Positions 45,079 to 57,446 of a stretch of 64,000 nucleotides of DNA are shown here, piece after piece. The translations under genes and the position numbers were made by a program. A model generated the notes under the pieces. The model searched no databases, was not told where the DNA came from, and saw only the letters and a list, made by a program, of their open reading frames with translations. The stretch is taken from positions 62,310,001 to 62,374,000 of the forward strand of contig NW_026947489.1 of assembly GCF_034190915.1 (NCBI RefSeq), written 5' to 3'. The first letter of the stretch is position 1, and each line of letters starts with the position of its first letter. Source of the stretch: Cavia porcellus (taxonomy: Eukaryota; Chordata; Mammalia; Rodentia; Caviidae).

Positions 45079-48000
45079 GTTATAGAAGAAAAATAGGAAA
45101 TCAAATCTCTAAAAATCCCTAACCATCTTATACTCACATTAGGCCTCTGAAAACCCTGCTCACAGTTCTTAATTTTGCTGAAATTTGTTGAACACTGAAG
45201 GAGTCCTATTCAAGTAAAATTACCTGCTGATTGGCATTTTGTTTTAAGATGGTCCCCTTACACCCAGGGTTGCTTTGGTGTAGGTTGCTTTAGACGCAGA
45301 TTAAGTTAGCTTGTTGGAATTGTTAGGGAGCAACATATGTGTCTTGTCTTAGCCTCAGGTGGATTGGGGAAGTCATTTTTACCACCAGGTTGCAGGGGAA
45401 GAATCATTTATCTGCCAAAAAAAAAAAAAATCCACATCATTCCTTTTCTACACAAATCTGGGATGCTATTCTACTATTTCTAGCCTAACTTTATTCAAGG
45501 CTTATGTTGCCTTTTAGGGAGCTCACTCAGGCAGCCTCATTTCTGCTGAGGATGAAGGATTCAGTCTGTTTTGCATTGTCCTGGCTCTCTGCAGGGCCTC
45601 TGCTTCACGCTTCCTCACATATATTTGGAGCAGCACTGCAATCAGAGCGAGGCTGCTCTATTTCCCAAGGGAACAATTATGAACTTGCCTTAAAGCATGG
45701 GGCACAGACAGACAAGCTCTTAGCTGGCCTTAGATCATTTTGTTCAGCAAGTTCCAGGAAGCAAGGACTTTCTGGTGCTAAACAAAGATAAATCGGAAAG
45801 TTGCACATAATCCTACAGTTCAGTTAACTTCTCAGAGAACAGAAATGGAAAACTTTTGGACAGCCAACCAAAAGATTCTGAGACTATGGATCCTGGATCT
45901 CAAATCTTGGGATGATATCTGTCCTTATCACAAGAAAGAACATGTGGCCCACACTCAAGGTTCCCAGACTTTCAGTTTTTTTGCCAGTGATGACTGGCCA
46001 TTTCCCCCAAGGGATCTATTCATTTCATGTGTTTTCTCCATGAAGTTAATCACAGCTTGTGTTCAAACCATAGGAGCCTTGCAACCTCCATACTTAGGTA
46101 ATATTCAGGGAGTAAACCTAGAATGGGTGATTTGACACATAATCAGACTGGAAAGGCTTAATCCCGAGAAGACCATGAAATATTTTTTAGTTCTTCAATT
46201 TATTGTCTCTTACCCTGATAAGGGGAATTAGGGCCTAAAAATTAACTGAGCCCATCATCTGGTAGGAAAATTAAGATTTGGGCAATGTAGATTCTTCCCT
46301 TATTTACAAAAGCCAGAATTTTACTTAAACAGGTTACTAGGGTTGGCAATAAAATATGAAGTAAAAGTGATGAATTTTCTGACTCCAGGTCACTACTGTA
46401 GACGTCAATTTCAGTGAAAGTCATGGTTGGCAAATATGAGAGGAAAGTATTCCAGCAAAGTGGTAAAGGAATAAAAACTTAGCCCTGGACTCTCTGATGA
46501 CCTTGACATCAGCAACGATTTTAAAGTAAGACAACAGAAAATTCCCTTCCAGGACGTGAAGTCCGTGGCTCAGAGACACAAAATGTAGCTAATGCTCAAA
46601 GTGGATGGGTCTGTTCTGGACAGTGATCATCGTCTTGAGATGACAGCTTGCTCTGCAGAGGACCAGTCAGTGGGAAGACTTCAGGCAAGTGTGATCAGAT
46701 GGACCTGGACAGCCTGAGGTGAACCCAATTTCACTTATTTCTTGCAAGATATAGAATATTTTAAGCTCTTTTAGCATCATTTCCTTACAGTTTAAATAGC
46801 ACGAACAAAATTCCCTATGTCTGAATCATCTTTGGACTGTTAAGTGCTCATGCTGGCCACAGTAAGGTTGGGTGATGACTCCTGACTGTCTGCCCTTCAA
46901 AGTCTTACAAGTCACAATGGTGACAGGGCTATGGATAAATTTCTCTAAGTGAGTTGATCTGAACATGCAGCTTCATTGACATGTGCGTTATTTTCTTTCC
47001 CTGAACTCCTGATTAGCAGATACTTACATCCTCATGGGACATTTGTCTGTATTCCATGTTTCCATGTCATGCTCTGAGCTCTGAACGTATTGCACAGAGA
47101 ATATCTGTGGCTGAAGCATGGCACATAAACTGTGTCTACACTTTGGTGTAGAATATATGATCCATGCACATGTGTTTTGTCTTACACAAATATAAATTTT
47201 TGTAGCATGCTTGTATAGCTTTTATTGTATTTTCAAAATTAAATACTAAAAGTAAAAATGAATTAAAATATCCCAGTGTTCAAGTGATTTGCTCTCACCA
47301 CCAAATGCATTAAGTTCTGTCAAATCCAACCTTTCTCTTACCCCCATGGCAGCAACAGAACATTGTCTTGGCTTCAGCTCCATCTCTTGCTTCTATTCTG
47401 GGACACTTGTGCTGTTTTCCACTTTTTTTTCTCCTTCAGACCCACAGATGATTTGTGTATCTTTATCACCTTTCTGAATTTCCATTCTCAGAGTAGAGAT
47501 GGCCTCAGCCTGCGGATGCCCTGGGCATTCTGTCTCAGACAGTGCCCATGTTGCCCAGTCTTCCCTCAGGCCACACATCTGGAATATAGGAAAGCCAGAC
47601 TAGATTTGGTGCTCCCAAGCCTGTCTGCAGAGCAGAGTCACCTTGCTGTTCCTAAAGTCCCATGTACTCCTGCTTCTGAAGCTTCAAGTTGTGATGTGCT
47701 GGTCTGAAGGTTGGGAGCCCTGTGGACGTGCTGCTCCTTTCTGCAACTTGGTGACTTGTGTGTCTGTTGCATATATCATGAGCGAAAAGACCTTTCAAGA
47801 GGATGGTAGCCTGATGAGGACGAGCTTGCTAGATGAGATTTACAGACAGCAAGCTGTGTCTGTCATGGGTGGGAGTGTAGCCAACACTGCACTCACATGC
47901 TGGGCAGCGTGTTTTGTTTTTCCTCTAATGATCAAACCATTCATTTCTTCATTGTTTTATAGACATTTTAATGAATACATATTAAACATATATCCAATAC

Positions 48001-48337
48001 TTAGGTAGTATCTGTTAGATATTGGCTGGTACTATGAGGGGCACCAAGATAAATAAACAGTATCTGGCAGTACATGCTAGGAAAGCAAGGAAATAAAGAT
48101 GGAAATCTGTGGGAGAGACCAAAGTCTGTAAGTCCTGAGAAGAAAGAAGTCACTTTGGGTGAAGCAAACAATGCTAAGGGTTTGGTATAGTTTATTAATA
48201 TCTTCAGGTTTGCTCAACAGCTGAGGACAGAAGAAAGACAGTCAGATTCTGGGAAGGTGACACATGCTCCGGAGCTGCTAGGGATATAGGGGTATGAAGC
48301 TCCTGACATACATATGTCTATTATGAGTTCATGCTCC
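45079..48337. other. Unannotated intergenic sequence
   Basis: No gene or confident repeat. Frames up to 121 residues (47363-48008) have no domain. 47935-48110 loosely resembles an L2/MIR-type end, too weak to call. Confidence 0.4.
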
Positions 48338-48872
48338 CTAAAATCAAAGAATGAATTTTAGGAACAATGGAACATAATGGGTTTATTGAGAGAAAGAAAG
48401 CTTCGGTATGAAAGAGACAGGAGGGGTCCTGAGCAGGTTGCCAGAGTCGGTCTTTTCTAGGGACTTTTATAGAGTAAAATCATGGGGTGAGATGGGTTCA
48501 AGGTGAGGAAAACTGGGAACTCACAAGGCAGATGGGCATAAGGTGGGACAGAACTATGGTTAGCCAATAAGATTAACTGTTCAGGTAAAATTGATTAAAT
48601 TGAGGACAAATGGGGAAGCGAGTCACGCAGAATGTGGGCATTCTTAGAGAGCAACGACTCTTCCCTAGGGAGTTGGGATGGTGACCCCTGGCTTCCTCAG
48701 GATGATAGGGAGCTGTTTAGTATATCAGTCCTTAGGACGTGGATGTTTTGTTTGATTTTTTGTCTTGGAGGCCTGGCCCACAGCAGGAGGTCTCTCTATA
48801 ATTGCAAAGTATCTGGGCTTCTTCACCACCTTTCTATAATATTTCACCTATAATATTTATAATTAACTCAGC
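48324..48872 (-). mobile_element. LTR, antisense (copy A of a pair)
   Basis: About 530 bp, TGAGTTCATG...TAACA on the plus strand, so TG...CA when reversed. It contains GTTTATTGAGAGAAAG (reverse complement of a poly(A) signal region), GGGAACTCACAAGGCAGATGGG and TTAGCCAATAAGAT. About 80% identical to 53786-54321. The family is not recognised. No matching target duplication was found. Confidence 0.8.
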
Positions 48873-50278
48873 TGCCTGTAACACTAGGACTCTGAGAGAC
48901 AGAGAGAATAACAAGCAGAGACAGCAGGATCAGCACAATGTACAAATCCGGGTCCCACAGATTCAGAGTTGTATGCAGAACTCTGGGGGCAGCTCCTCCA
49001 TCTTGTCCTATGGACCTCACATTAACACCAGAACTCACACTTCAGGGGAGACATTCTACCCTTCCTCATCCTGCCTGTGTACTGAGCTACTGTCCAGGAG
49101 CCTGAAAATCATTGACCGTCTCTGTCACTTATAACAGCTTAGTGGTTTCTAAAAATTTTCAACAACAGAAACATGAACTCATTATAGAGTAAAACTCATT
49201 TCTCTGTGCCACTCAACTGAGATTCTTGTAAACCACACTTGGTCTTCCTGGTACTGATGCCGCACTTGTCTAGGTTCAGACACATCAGAGCCCTAATCCT
49301 GCAGATCTGATTAACCTTCCCCACTCTGACTGGATATGACCCCTGCAGGCCTACAGTGAGGCAATGCAGTAGGGAATTGTGCCTGGTCACACATGCTTGG
49401 CATTCATGTTAAATTGGCAAGTCTGAGGAGCCCTAAAAAGTGTTTGCATCACTGGCCCAGATGTTGACTGAAAGCAGAGGCGACCTGCTATTTTGGAAGC
49501 CAGGCCTTGGCCTAGGGCAGCTGCAGCTAAAGACCACTGTGTGCAGGTGTGGACAGCCTGCTCACCCGTCCTGGGAGTGATTCTCTCATGCTGGTGTTGC
49601 TCTTCCCCATTGTGAGTTTTCCCAGAAAAAACAAGACCCATAAGGAGGAACAGATGAAAGAAAACAGTATGAAAGAGAAACAAAACCAAAATGAACAAAA
49701 TTCTTCCAGTTAAAGGAGGGGAACATAGAATTCTAGTAGCCCCTAAAAGATAACGTGATTATCTTTTACTCCTTTTCTTGACATTTCTGTTGCAAAAACA
49801 CTTTTATCATCCGTGTGAAATTGGTCTGTAAAAATTTCCATAGAATGATAGCTACTTCCTGAGGACATGTGGGTGTTGCCTTCCTTGAGGCAAAAGAGAT
49901 TATCACGAAAATTGCTAAGCTTTCTGTGACTCTCAAAGTAAATGCTGAGAAAAGTCTCTGAAGTCACAGAGATACTATCAAGAAGATAAGAATCATTATG
50001 TGATCATCCAAATAACAGCTTATCTTTTGCTAAGAGTTAGTATAATACTCTCTGTTTATTCTATCACTAGCACAAATGCACTGTTCTGATGTTTAGTGCC
50101 ACATGCAGAACTGTTTTCCCTTGATGCAGACAGAGAAAGAGCTCCACACATGGAAGTGAACTGAATAAAAAATGAGATCAGACTGCTTCCTGAAAAGGTA
50201 GATGTTTGTGAATTTAAAAACATTAGTCCTCTATCCTTTGTTTTCTTTTTAAAATTAAAAACAAAAATTAATCCTCTA
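48873..50278. other. Unannotated intergenic sequence
   Basis: Nothing recognised. The minus-strand frame 49387-49698 has no domain. Confidence 0.4.
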
Positions 50279-50462
50279 GTAAGATGTGGTGGTTTATACC
50301 TCTAATCTTAGCTCCCTGGGAGGCCGAGACAGGAAGATTGACAGTCATAACACAACAGGGCAATTTAGCAAAGCTCTATCTCAAAACAGAAAATAAAAAG
50401 GTCTGGGGGTGTAGCTCAGTGTGAAGCCCCCAGGCTCAATCTCTAGTGAATGAATGAATGAA
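50279..50462 (+). mobile_element. B1-ID dimeric SINE
   Basis: A B1-like body (AGATGTGGTGGTTTATACC..., CTATCTCAAAACAGAAAATAAAAAG) joined to an ID-like unit (GTCTGGGGGTGTAGCTCAGTG ... AGGCTCAATC) with a (GAAT)n tail. Diverged. Confidence 0.8.
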
Positions 50463-50732
50463 GTAAAATACTAAATAAAGTACATTTTAAAGTGAAATTT
50501 GAAAATTAGTCCTAAATAAATTTTTAGACTCGTATTTGTCATATTTTCTGCATTATAAACTTAAGATTTAACCCCTATAACACCCACTGTAAAGGAAATT
50601 TATTAGTAAGAGGAATAAAATCATGCAAAGAACTTAAAATAAGTAGGATGGATGATTGTAAATTAGATTTCAGCTGAGTTTATCTGTTTAGAAAGGTCAT
50701 GTTTTCTTCACTCAAACCACTCTACTGAGGTG
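50463..50732. other. Short AT-rich spacer
   Basis: Nothing recognised. Confidence 0.35.
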
Positions 50733-51521
50733 AAGGTGTTATAACCTAAGCCCCCCTAACTATCCTAAGGTCTGTTCTAAGGTATAAGCCCACCTGCTGC
50801 TTCCCCTCCCCTTCTCCCTTCAAATCTAACTAGGTTAAGTTTTAACTTCCTAAAGGCCATAAAACAAAGGCCTGAGGTAATAGCTCCTGACAACCTGGGT
50901 CTTCCCTACCCAAAAAGACCCGGTACCCCGTCACACATTGTGTTAATTGCATTAGATTGTATTAGATTGTACATTCTTCACTAAAATAGCTTCGTTTGTA
51001 TCGTAACAATAACTGTAACTTGGCCTTACTGTAAATGTGTGTTTTCCTTTCCCTGTGGGCAAAGGATTGATATGTTAATCAATGTTCTCCTCTGTAAAGA
51101 ATTGTAAAATCTTACCTAATTGATATGTTAACCATTGTTGCCCTCTACAAATAGAACAGTTGTGGTGCTAAAGTAAGGTGACTAAGGTTGTTAATTGCTG
51201 TTAGACTTCTCTATTCTTTGTTAAGAAAACCAAGATTTCTTCTTATCTAAACTTGCTAGTATGCAGGGAGACTTGGAATTGCCATTTCTGCTTTGTAGTG
51301 CGTCACACCCCCACCCCCCTCCTTACATTGTGTGACCAACAGCTGTTTGTGGATTTACAAGATAAAAAGTCCTGACTTTTAGCTGTGAGGTGCGCAGTCT
51401 CCAAATTGGCTCCCGGAGACTCGTCACCAGGCCTGGATTTTACCTAATAAAGCCTTTGCTTCTCAAATTTTAATTTCTTGCTTTCTTGGATTTTATACCG
51501 GGGTCTGAGTTATCACAAAGG
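50733..51521 (+). mobile_element. Solo LTR with 4-bp target duplication (ERV1-like)
   Basis: A 781-bp LTR (50737-51517) from TGTTATAACCTAAG to GAGTTATCACA. The ends are inverted (TGTTATAAC / GTTATCACA). It is flanked by AAGG on both sides (50733-50736 and 51518-51521). It contains a TATA-like GATAAAAAG (about 51361) and AATAAA (51446-51451). A 4-bp duplication and the GGCTCCCGGAGACTCGTC stretch before R/U5 fit a gamma-type (ERV1) element. The specific family is not recognised. Confidence 0.85.
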
Positions 51522-51839
51522 AAGGCTTCTAATGCTGTTTTAAAGAACATTTATGCCCAAACATTGTTACAGGCAGCTGAGTTAATTAAAATGTTACAGG
51601 CAGTCAGACAGGCTAGGCCCTCAAAGGAGCCAGTGCAGAATACCAGGTATCTTGCAATCTTGGGGCAAGGCAACAGACATCTTTCTCTGTGGGCCAGATC
51701 TCAGAATAAAAGATCAAACCAGTATATCCACATCCTAAGGACTGATATACTAAATAGGTCTCTATCCCTGGAGGAAGCCAAAAGCCACTAACCTAACCCC
51801 CTCGAGCCAAAGGCCCTGGTCTGAATTCATTTCCACTTG
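51522..51839. other. Unannotated spacer between LTRs
   Basis: Frame 51486-51791 gives 101 residues with no domain. It could be internal ERV sequence belonging to the LTR-like remnant that follows, but I cannot support this. Confidence 0.35.
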
Positions 51840-52195
51840 CTAATGACTTGCCTCCCCATTGGATCTCAATTTAATCAATTTTACCCGAGTAATTACACTC
51901 ATAATCTTATTGGTCGACCACAGTTCTGTCCTACCTCATGCCAGCCTGCTTTGTGAGTTTCCATTTTTTCCCACCTTGGACTGCCTCACTTCATGGTTTT
52001 GTACTATAAAATTCCTAGAGAAGGCAAGGTCTTTGGCAACCCACTTGGGACCCCTTTCTCTCTCTCAGACAGAAGATTTCTTTCTGCCAGTAAATACTTT
52101 CTGCTTTTAACCTCTGTGGTTCCTACAATTCATTCTTTGATTTTAGAGAACATAAACTTGCATTGGATATCTAGTAGGTTAGGAGTTTCTTTCCC
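51840..52195 (+). mobile_element. Old LTR-like remnant (relative of 5300-5590)
   Basis: Shares TATTGGTCGACC, TCCTACCTCATG, CTCTCTCAGACAGA, AATTCATTCTTTGAT and ATCTAGTAGGTT in the same order with the remnant at 5.3-5.6 kb. A CTATAAAATTC TATA-like box lies at about 52005 and a GTAAATACTTTC element follows. No boundaries or target duplication found. Confidence 0.5.
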
Positions 52196-52850
52196 CTATA
52201 TTAACATCACACAAGAAAACCAAGAAGGAAGTATCCAGAAGGACTCTGAGCACTTATAACATGTCCTTTACATATAAATACAGTTGTTTACAGATAATGT
52301 GACCAATGTGTAAAAGTGACAAAAGAGATTAAAGATAAGAGCCACAGCCAGTTAAGGCAGAAGCAGAAACAGGAGGATTTTCAAGCAAAATATATAGCTC
52401 TGAGCTCCTTGGAGCCTCTGGCTCAGGAACTTGAATCATGCTGTCTCTCTTGTAAGGTTTGTTTCAGACACTAGGCAGCTTCCAATTTTGCCCTGCTCTA
52501 ATTCATTATATGATGTGTTTTTTTCACATCTTCAAGTAATAATAACTTTAAAATAGTTCAGAGAACCAGTTGTTGAACATTACACTGTGCTTCTTATTTA
52601 CCTCTCATTTATTCTATCAGCAACCTCTCAGTCAGTTTCAGAGGAGGAGAACAAAGGCTGAGAGGCCCTACCATTTCCCAAAGGCAAGCAGCAAAGTCAG
52701 TGATGGGCCTGAGATTTGCACTCCACTCCTGCTGCTCCAAAGACTGCAATTGCTATATTCAGATAAACCACTGCTCTGCTGGGACACGCGGCTGCCAGGA
52801 TCTTCTGGGATCATAAACTCAGCACTAGTGATGAATTAAAGAGCAAAGTT
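52196..52850. other. Unannotated intergenic sequence
   Basis: Nothing recognised. Confidence 0.4.
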
Positions 52851-52854
52851 TAAA

Positions 52855-53155
52855 ATAAAGGAAGATGGTTTATTTGGAAAAGGGCAGGGAAAAGAAAAAG
52901 ACAAGCATGGCAGTTACTCTGGAAAAATAGGGGCATCAGAAAACAAATACCCCATAGGCTTTTGTCCTGAACTCTTTTTATTAAGACTGGGGCCCCTGCC
53001 CCACTTTGGGGCAACCTGATTGGCTTGTAACAGTCTGACTCTCTGGCTGTCTTTGACCCCAGCATGGGCACCTTTTCTACATCCTTTGGCCATTTGATTC
53101 TTTCCTGCCCCTTGTGATGGATAAGTGTAGGGACGGGGAACATCGTAAAAGGGAA
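52855..53155 (-). mobile_element. Possible antisense LTR fragment
   Basis: GATGGTTTATTTGGAAAAGG near the left end (reverse complement of an AATAAA region), followed by promoter-like text. It suggests an antisense LTR, but no family or ends are recognised. Confidence 0.3.
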
Positions 53156-53785
53156 GCTTAGAGTCAGAAATGAAGTCAGGAGGACCTGTGTGTCCCTGGT
53201 GCTACAATGAGAACATACCTGTAAGTATTTATGGATAGGTGTGTGTATTTTCTATATTAAATGTCCTTGGCTGGCTGCCCCTCATCCCCTTTATATTTTA
53301 TGGGGTGTGTGTTTGGGGGGTACTGGTTGTCCTGTACTTTTGTGTTCTTGGCTGTACCCTTGTTTCGCCTGTTGACTCTTTCTATTAAATTCTTACGTTA
53401 CTTGTGTCACTTGGTACCTTCCCAAGTCTAGTTTTTCTCTCTTTTTTTAATCTTTGTTTTTCTAATTAGTGGAGTCTAAGTATAGAGGCAAATGCTGCTT
53501 TAGTAAGATTTCCTGTTAGTTCTTTAAATAAAGCTTAATGGGATCCTGTTTTATTCTTTGTCCTTGCTGTGATTCATGTCCCTGCAGTTGTACTTCTACT
53601 CACAGCGAAACATGGTTATTCACATGCTTATAACTGCTTACAGTGGAATCTGCACAAAATATCAACAACACAATTCTTAAAAGTAAAACTTCACAGCAGA
53701 AAATGTACGCTTTCTGTAGAAATTTTAATAATACCAGATTCATCCTATTGATAAGGGAAATGAAATGCCCAACCTACTATGTCTG
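53156..53785. other. Unannotated intergenic sequence
   Basis: Nothing recognised. Confidence 0.4.
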
Positions 53786-54321
53786 TGAGTTCATGTTCTA
53801 TTAAAGTGAAGAATGAATTTTAGGAACAACAGAGGTGAAGAGTAGAATATATTTATTGAGAGAAAGGAAGCTTCTGTCTAAAGAGAGACAGAAGGGGTCC
53901 CGAGCAGGTTGTCAAGGACTCTGTCTTTTCCAGAGACTCTTATAGAGTAAAGCCGTGGGTTCAAGGTGGGGGAAGACTGGGAACTCACAAGGCAGATGGG
54001 CGTAAGATGGAACATAACTATAGTTAGCCAATAAGATCAATAGTTCAGGTAAAATTGATTACATTAGGGAAAATGGGAAGCGAGTCCCGTAGAAAGCAGG
54101 CATTCTTATAGAGCTGTGACTCTCTCCCAGGGGGATGGGAACTATTTAGGGTATCAATCCCAGGATATGGGTGCATGTGTATGGTCTCTGTCTTGGAGTC
54201 TGGCCCACAGCAGGAGGCATCAGCTTCCCAGGCAGCTGCCAGGTGTCTACACTGGCTCCATTGGGGACCTAGGCCTGTCTCATTGCCCATAATATTTTAA
54301 CCAGGTCAGCTGCCTGCAACA
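53786..54321 (-). mobile_element. LTR, antisense (copy B of a pair)
   Basis: Same LTR family as 48324-48872: TGAGTTCATG start, AATGAATTTTAGGAACAA, TTTATTGAGAGAAAGGAAGCTTC, GGGAACTCACAAGGCAGATGGGC, GCTGCCTGCAACA end. There is no primer site or polypurine tract at the expected inner edges, so copies A and B look like independent solo LTRs and not one provirus. Confidence 0.8.
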
Positions 54322-54519
54322 TTATTAATAAAGTAACAGTGGAAAGTTGGAGGTGGCAGACATTATCTTTCTGGGCTTTTCTCTTGGCCAGGCTCTTATG
54401 CTCATGCTTACCAATGTCACTAGCACCTCTCAGAGCCCCTCCCTTGTTGTCATGTTAGCTCAGCACTGTTCAGAACTGTCGGGGGGGAGGGGTGCAGGCA
54501 GATTTAAGACCTCAGTGCA
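54322..54519. other. Short intergenic spacer
   Basis: Nothing recognised, apart from a G-run at about 54481 and the poly(T) tract that follows. Confidence 0.35.
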
Positions 54520-54775
54520 GTTTTTTTTTTTTTTTTTTGGATAAACTCTGCAGGAGGATTTCTGCTGCCTACTTCCATCCCTTACAGCATCCATCTCCTC
54601 GACTGATACCGTTGGATTATGACTCTATCAATTGGTTAATCTACTCGATGAAGTTAGAGTTCTCATGACCCAATCACTTCCTAAAAGGCCAGAAGCCCAT
54701 AATCTGATGGTTATGCCTTCCACACACACGAGATGTTTGGGAGGACATTTTAGATTCCAACCGTAACAACAGGTC
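54520..54775 (-). mobile_element. MaLR-like LTR fragment, antisense
   Basis: After a poly(T) tract: AGAGTTCTCATGACCCAATCACTTCC, then GGGAGGACATTTTAGATTCCAACCGTAACA, which is the reverse complement of the typical 5' part of MST/MLT1-type LTRs. Confidence 0.7.
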
Positions 54776-55240
54776 AATGAAACATGATAGGGTTTAAAGT
54801 CGTAAGTACTTAACTTTCAGACTGATAGCAGTTAGTGCCACGAGGCTAGAAGCTGTTTGCTAGTAATCCAGCCCTGTGCCCTGCGTGATTCTCTCCCACC
54901 AAGTGTGGGCTGGAGATAGAGATTTGTGTCTAAGAAAAGATTATGGCAAAAGGGCTGAGATGTCATTTCCAAAATTCAGCTACAAGGGATTGTGACTTCA
55001 TTCCGAGAGAAGCCAGGCATGGTGTAGGCGCCTGAGGAGAGGTGCTCAGGAAGCACCCAGCGCCCCCAGCTCCACGGCCTGCATCTGCATGGCTGCATTG
55101 CCCTCCTCCTGACCTTCCATGGGCCACTGCTCAGCCAGGGTGCCAGCTGCAGCTCTGTGAGCACTCATTGAGTTGTGAGAGAAGGGACTGCTGTTTTGAA
55201 CAGCTAAGTTTGTTGTGCAACAATACGTAACTGATACAGG
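54776..55240 (+). mobile_element. Possible MaLR/MLT1-type LTR 3' part
   Basis: Ends GAACAGCTAAGTTTGTTGTGCAACAATACGTAACTGATACAGG, resembling MLT1-type LTR ends in sense orientation. The upstream part is too diverged to confirm. Confidence 0.35.
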
Positions 55241-55700
55241 AAGGTAACAAAAGCATAAATTCCTATGTTGGTGATTTATTAATTCACTTTACTAAGGCAG
55301 ACAATTTACTAAGAAATGAATGCTTATATCCCTAAACTGCAGTTATCAAAATATGGTCAAATGCCACGCGTGAGTCTCTGATGGAGATTGTTTTAGAAGT
55401 TGTTTTCCTGGAGCCTCAAGTGTGCTGGTTAACAATCTTTCAGGATAGGCTTGGGAATCTGCATTTGAGCAAGCTTGCCTTTCCAGTAGGCACTCTAAGG
55501 AGGACAAACATAAGGACAAAAGACAAATGATCAGGATGAGAACTAGAAGGAGGGCCATTTCCCAGACCTAGTGGGCCCCTATCTTATCTTTTCCTCTACA
55601 GCGTCTGCTCTGAGAAAGCTTTCTTCTCTTGAAACCATGTGGCAGCATGTGTGACAGATCCAGGCTGGCTTTGGCTAGGGTACTTGGATTTAAAAGTCAC
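55241..55700. other. Unannotated intergenic sequence
   Basis: Nothing recognised. Confidence 0.4.
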
Positions 55701-55701
55701 G

Positions 55702-55803
55702 AGAGGCTGAGGATTTAGCTAAGGCACAAGCAACTGCCTGGCAAGTGCAAGGCCTTGAGTTTGGCTCCCAGCACCAAAAAAAAAAAAAAAAAAAAAAAAA
55801 AAA
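55702..55803 (+). mobile_element. ID SINE
   Basis: GAGGCTGAGGATTTAGCTAAGGC head, CTGCCTGGCAAGTGCAAGGCC, a B-box-like GAGTTTGGCTCCC, then CAGCACC and a poly(A) tract of about 28-30 bases. The B box is degraded. Confidence 0.88.
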
Positions 55804-56615
55804 GGAAAAGCCATGTAGAGCAGAGAAGGCTTTGAATCGGGGCACATACCAACCTTATCACGTTATAGAAAGACATATTTTTTCCTTTTGTGGGTCATCT
55901 CAGTGTGAGAATGATCAGAATTCAAAATAACGCTCAGCCTGTCTCTCCTTCAAGTAGAAGCAACCCCCCAGGTTCCAAGCAGGGCCAAGTAGGATGTCAT
56001 AAGTCCCTCTGGAGGAGAGAAGACAGATCTTGCTTGAGGGATGTTAGAGAAACGGGGTGGCAGTGGCTGAGCTGAGTCTGTACTAGGCTTCCTTTCACTG
56101 TGATAGAATGTTCAACCCCTTGGTGCCCCTTGTTCTTGTGTGTGGATGGGAATACTTTTCTAATGGAGAGTGAGAGAGTGCATTTATTTTTCTTGAAATT
56201 AATCTTTACTAATCAGTGGTGTTTATCTTCCTACTTTAACTGAAGATATTGCTACAACAAAAGGCACTTCCTGTATTGTTTTGCTTTGTTTACAGATTTG
56301 TATAATCTAATGTCTTAAAAACTGTACCCCATAATTCCTGTAGAATATCTTAAAACATTAAAAGAGTGAGAGCAATAGCTTTAATACCATTGTTTCCTCT
56401 CATCAGTAAATGTGAAACTCTAGCAAATGTGATTTTTAAAAGAATATTCTTTGAGAGGGTTTACCTGACATCAGGGTAACAAAATATGAGCTCTAACTAA
56501 TTTTATGATTTATGAAACAAAGCCTCAGGGGAATTTAGATTGTTCCCTTAGATTCAGTTTCTATCTACATTTAGTAAGTAGTGTGTGTTTGTGACTTTAG
56601 TGAATTCCGAGGTGC
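55804..56615. other. Unannotated intergenic sequence
   Basis: Nothing recognised. Confidence 0.4.
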
Positions 56616-56618
56616 TGT

Positions 56619-56732
56619 CAGTTCAGGTTGGCCTTGAGCTTACCGTGAGGCTGGCTATGAACTAGAGGAGATCTTCTGCCTCAGCCTCCTGAGTGCTGGG
56701 GTTGCAGGCATGTGCCATCATGCTGGGGTGGT
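56619..56732 (-). mobile_element. B1-type SINE, antisense
   Basis: GGTTGGCCTTGAGCT ... GCCTCAGCCTCCTGAGTGCTGGGGTTGCAGGCATGTGCCATCATGCTGGG is the reverse complement of a 7SL-derived body. Confidence 0.85.
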
Positions 56733-57280
56733 TGCTTTTTTTACTCAACTAAACAGGAGGCTTTTTATCAGTGCAGAAATCTTTAGAGGGCATGCATATA
56801 AATAAAGCAGAATTGCATTTTAAATAGCTCTACTACTCAGTTGCGAAAGTTAAATGACATCATCTTTCTTGTGTATATGTAAATTCATCAGCAGTCAGTG
56901 CTGGAAGTTAATCTCAAGAGCGAAAAGTACGTGGTTTTGTTTGCAGGACAAAACAAGTGTCCGGGCAGGCAGGGTCCTGTTTGCCGTCCAGCAGAACATG
57001 GTTTGGAAATAGGGGAGTGACTGCTCTCACAACAGGCGGTTTCAGTTTCCCTTGTTAAACGTGTTTAACAATCTGAGTGGTTCTAAATATTGACTCTATC
57101 TGGATTTATCTGCTGAAAAGATGTTTGCAAAAGTTTAAAGAAATGTCAACACTTCTTCCTCAGTGAGTTTGCCATTCTGGGCAGAGAACACGGTGGTGGT
57201 AAAAACCCGCTCGGCTCCAGGACAGCACAGTGTGCTGAAAAGTCACCACTATGCTTGCCTGGACAGAGGCTTCCTCTCAG
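56733..57280. other. Unannotated intergenic sequence
   Basis: Nothing recognised. Confidence 0.4.
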
Positions 57281-57446
57281 GCCTGGTAGTGTGTGCCTGC
57301 AATCCCAGCACTGGCTGAGTCAAGGAGACCACGAGTTCCAGCCCAGCCTGGTCAGTTTAGCGGCTTAGCAAGACCCTGTCCCAGAAAAAGAAAAGCTCTG
57401 GGGATGTAGCTCAGTAGGAAGGCCCTGGGTTCAATCCCCAACATGG
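57281..57446 (+). mobile_element. B1-ID dimeric SINE
   Basis: A B1 body (GCCTGGTAGTGTGTGCCTGCAATCCCAGCACTGGCTGAG ... AAGACCCTGTCCCAGAAAAAG, 57281-57394) followed by an ID unit (GCTCTGGGGATGTAGCTCAG ... GGGTTCAATCCCCAACATGG). B1 then ID is the order in dimers described from several rodent lineages. Confidence 0.9.

Noticed and set aside
48324..54321. Single provirus bounded by the LTR pair
   Set aside because: No primer site or polypurine tract at the inner edges, mismatching flanks, unrelated elements between.
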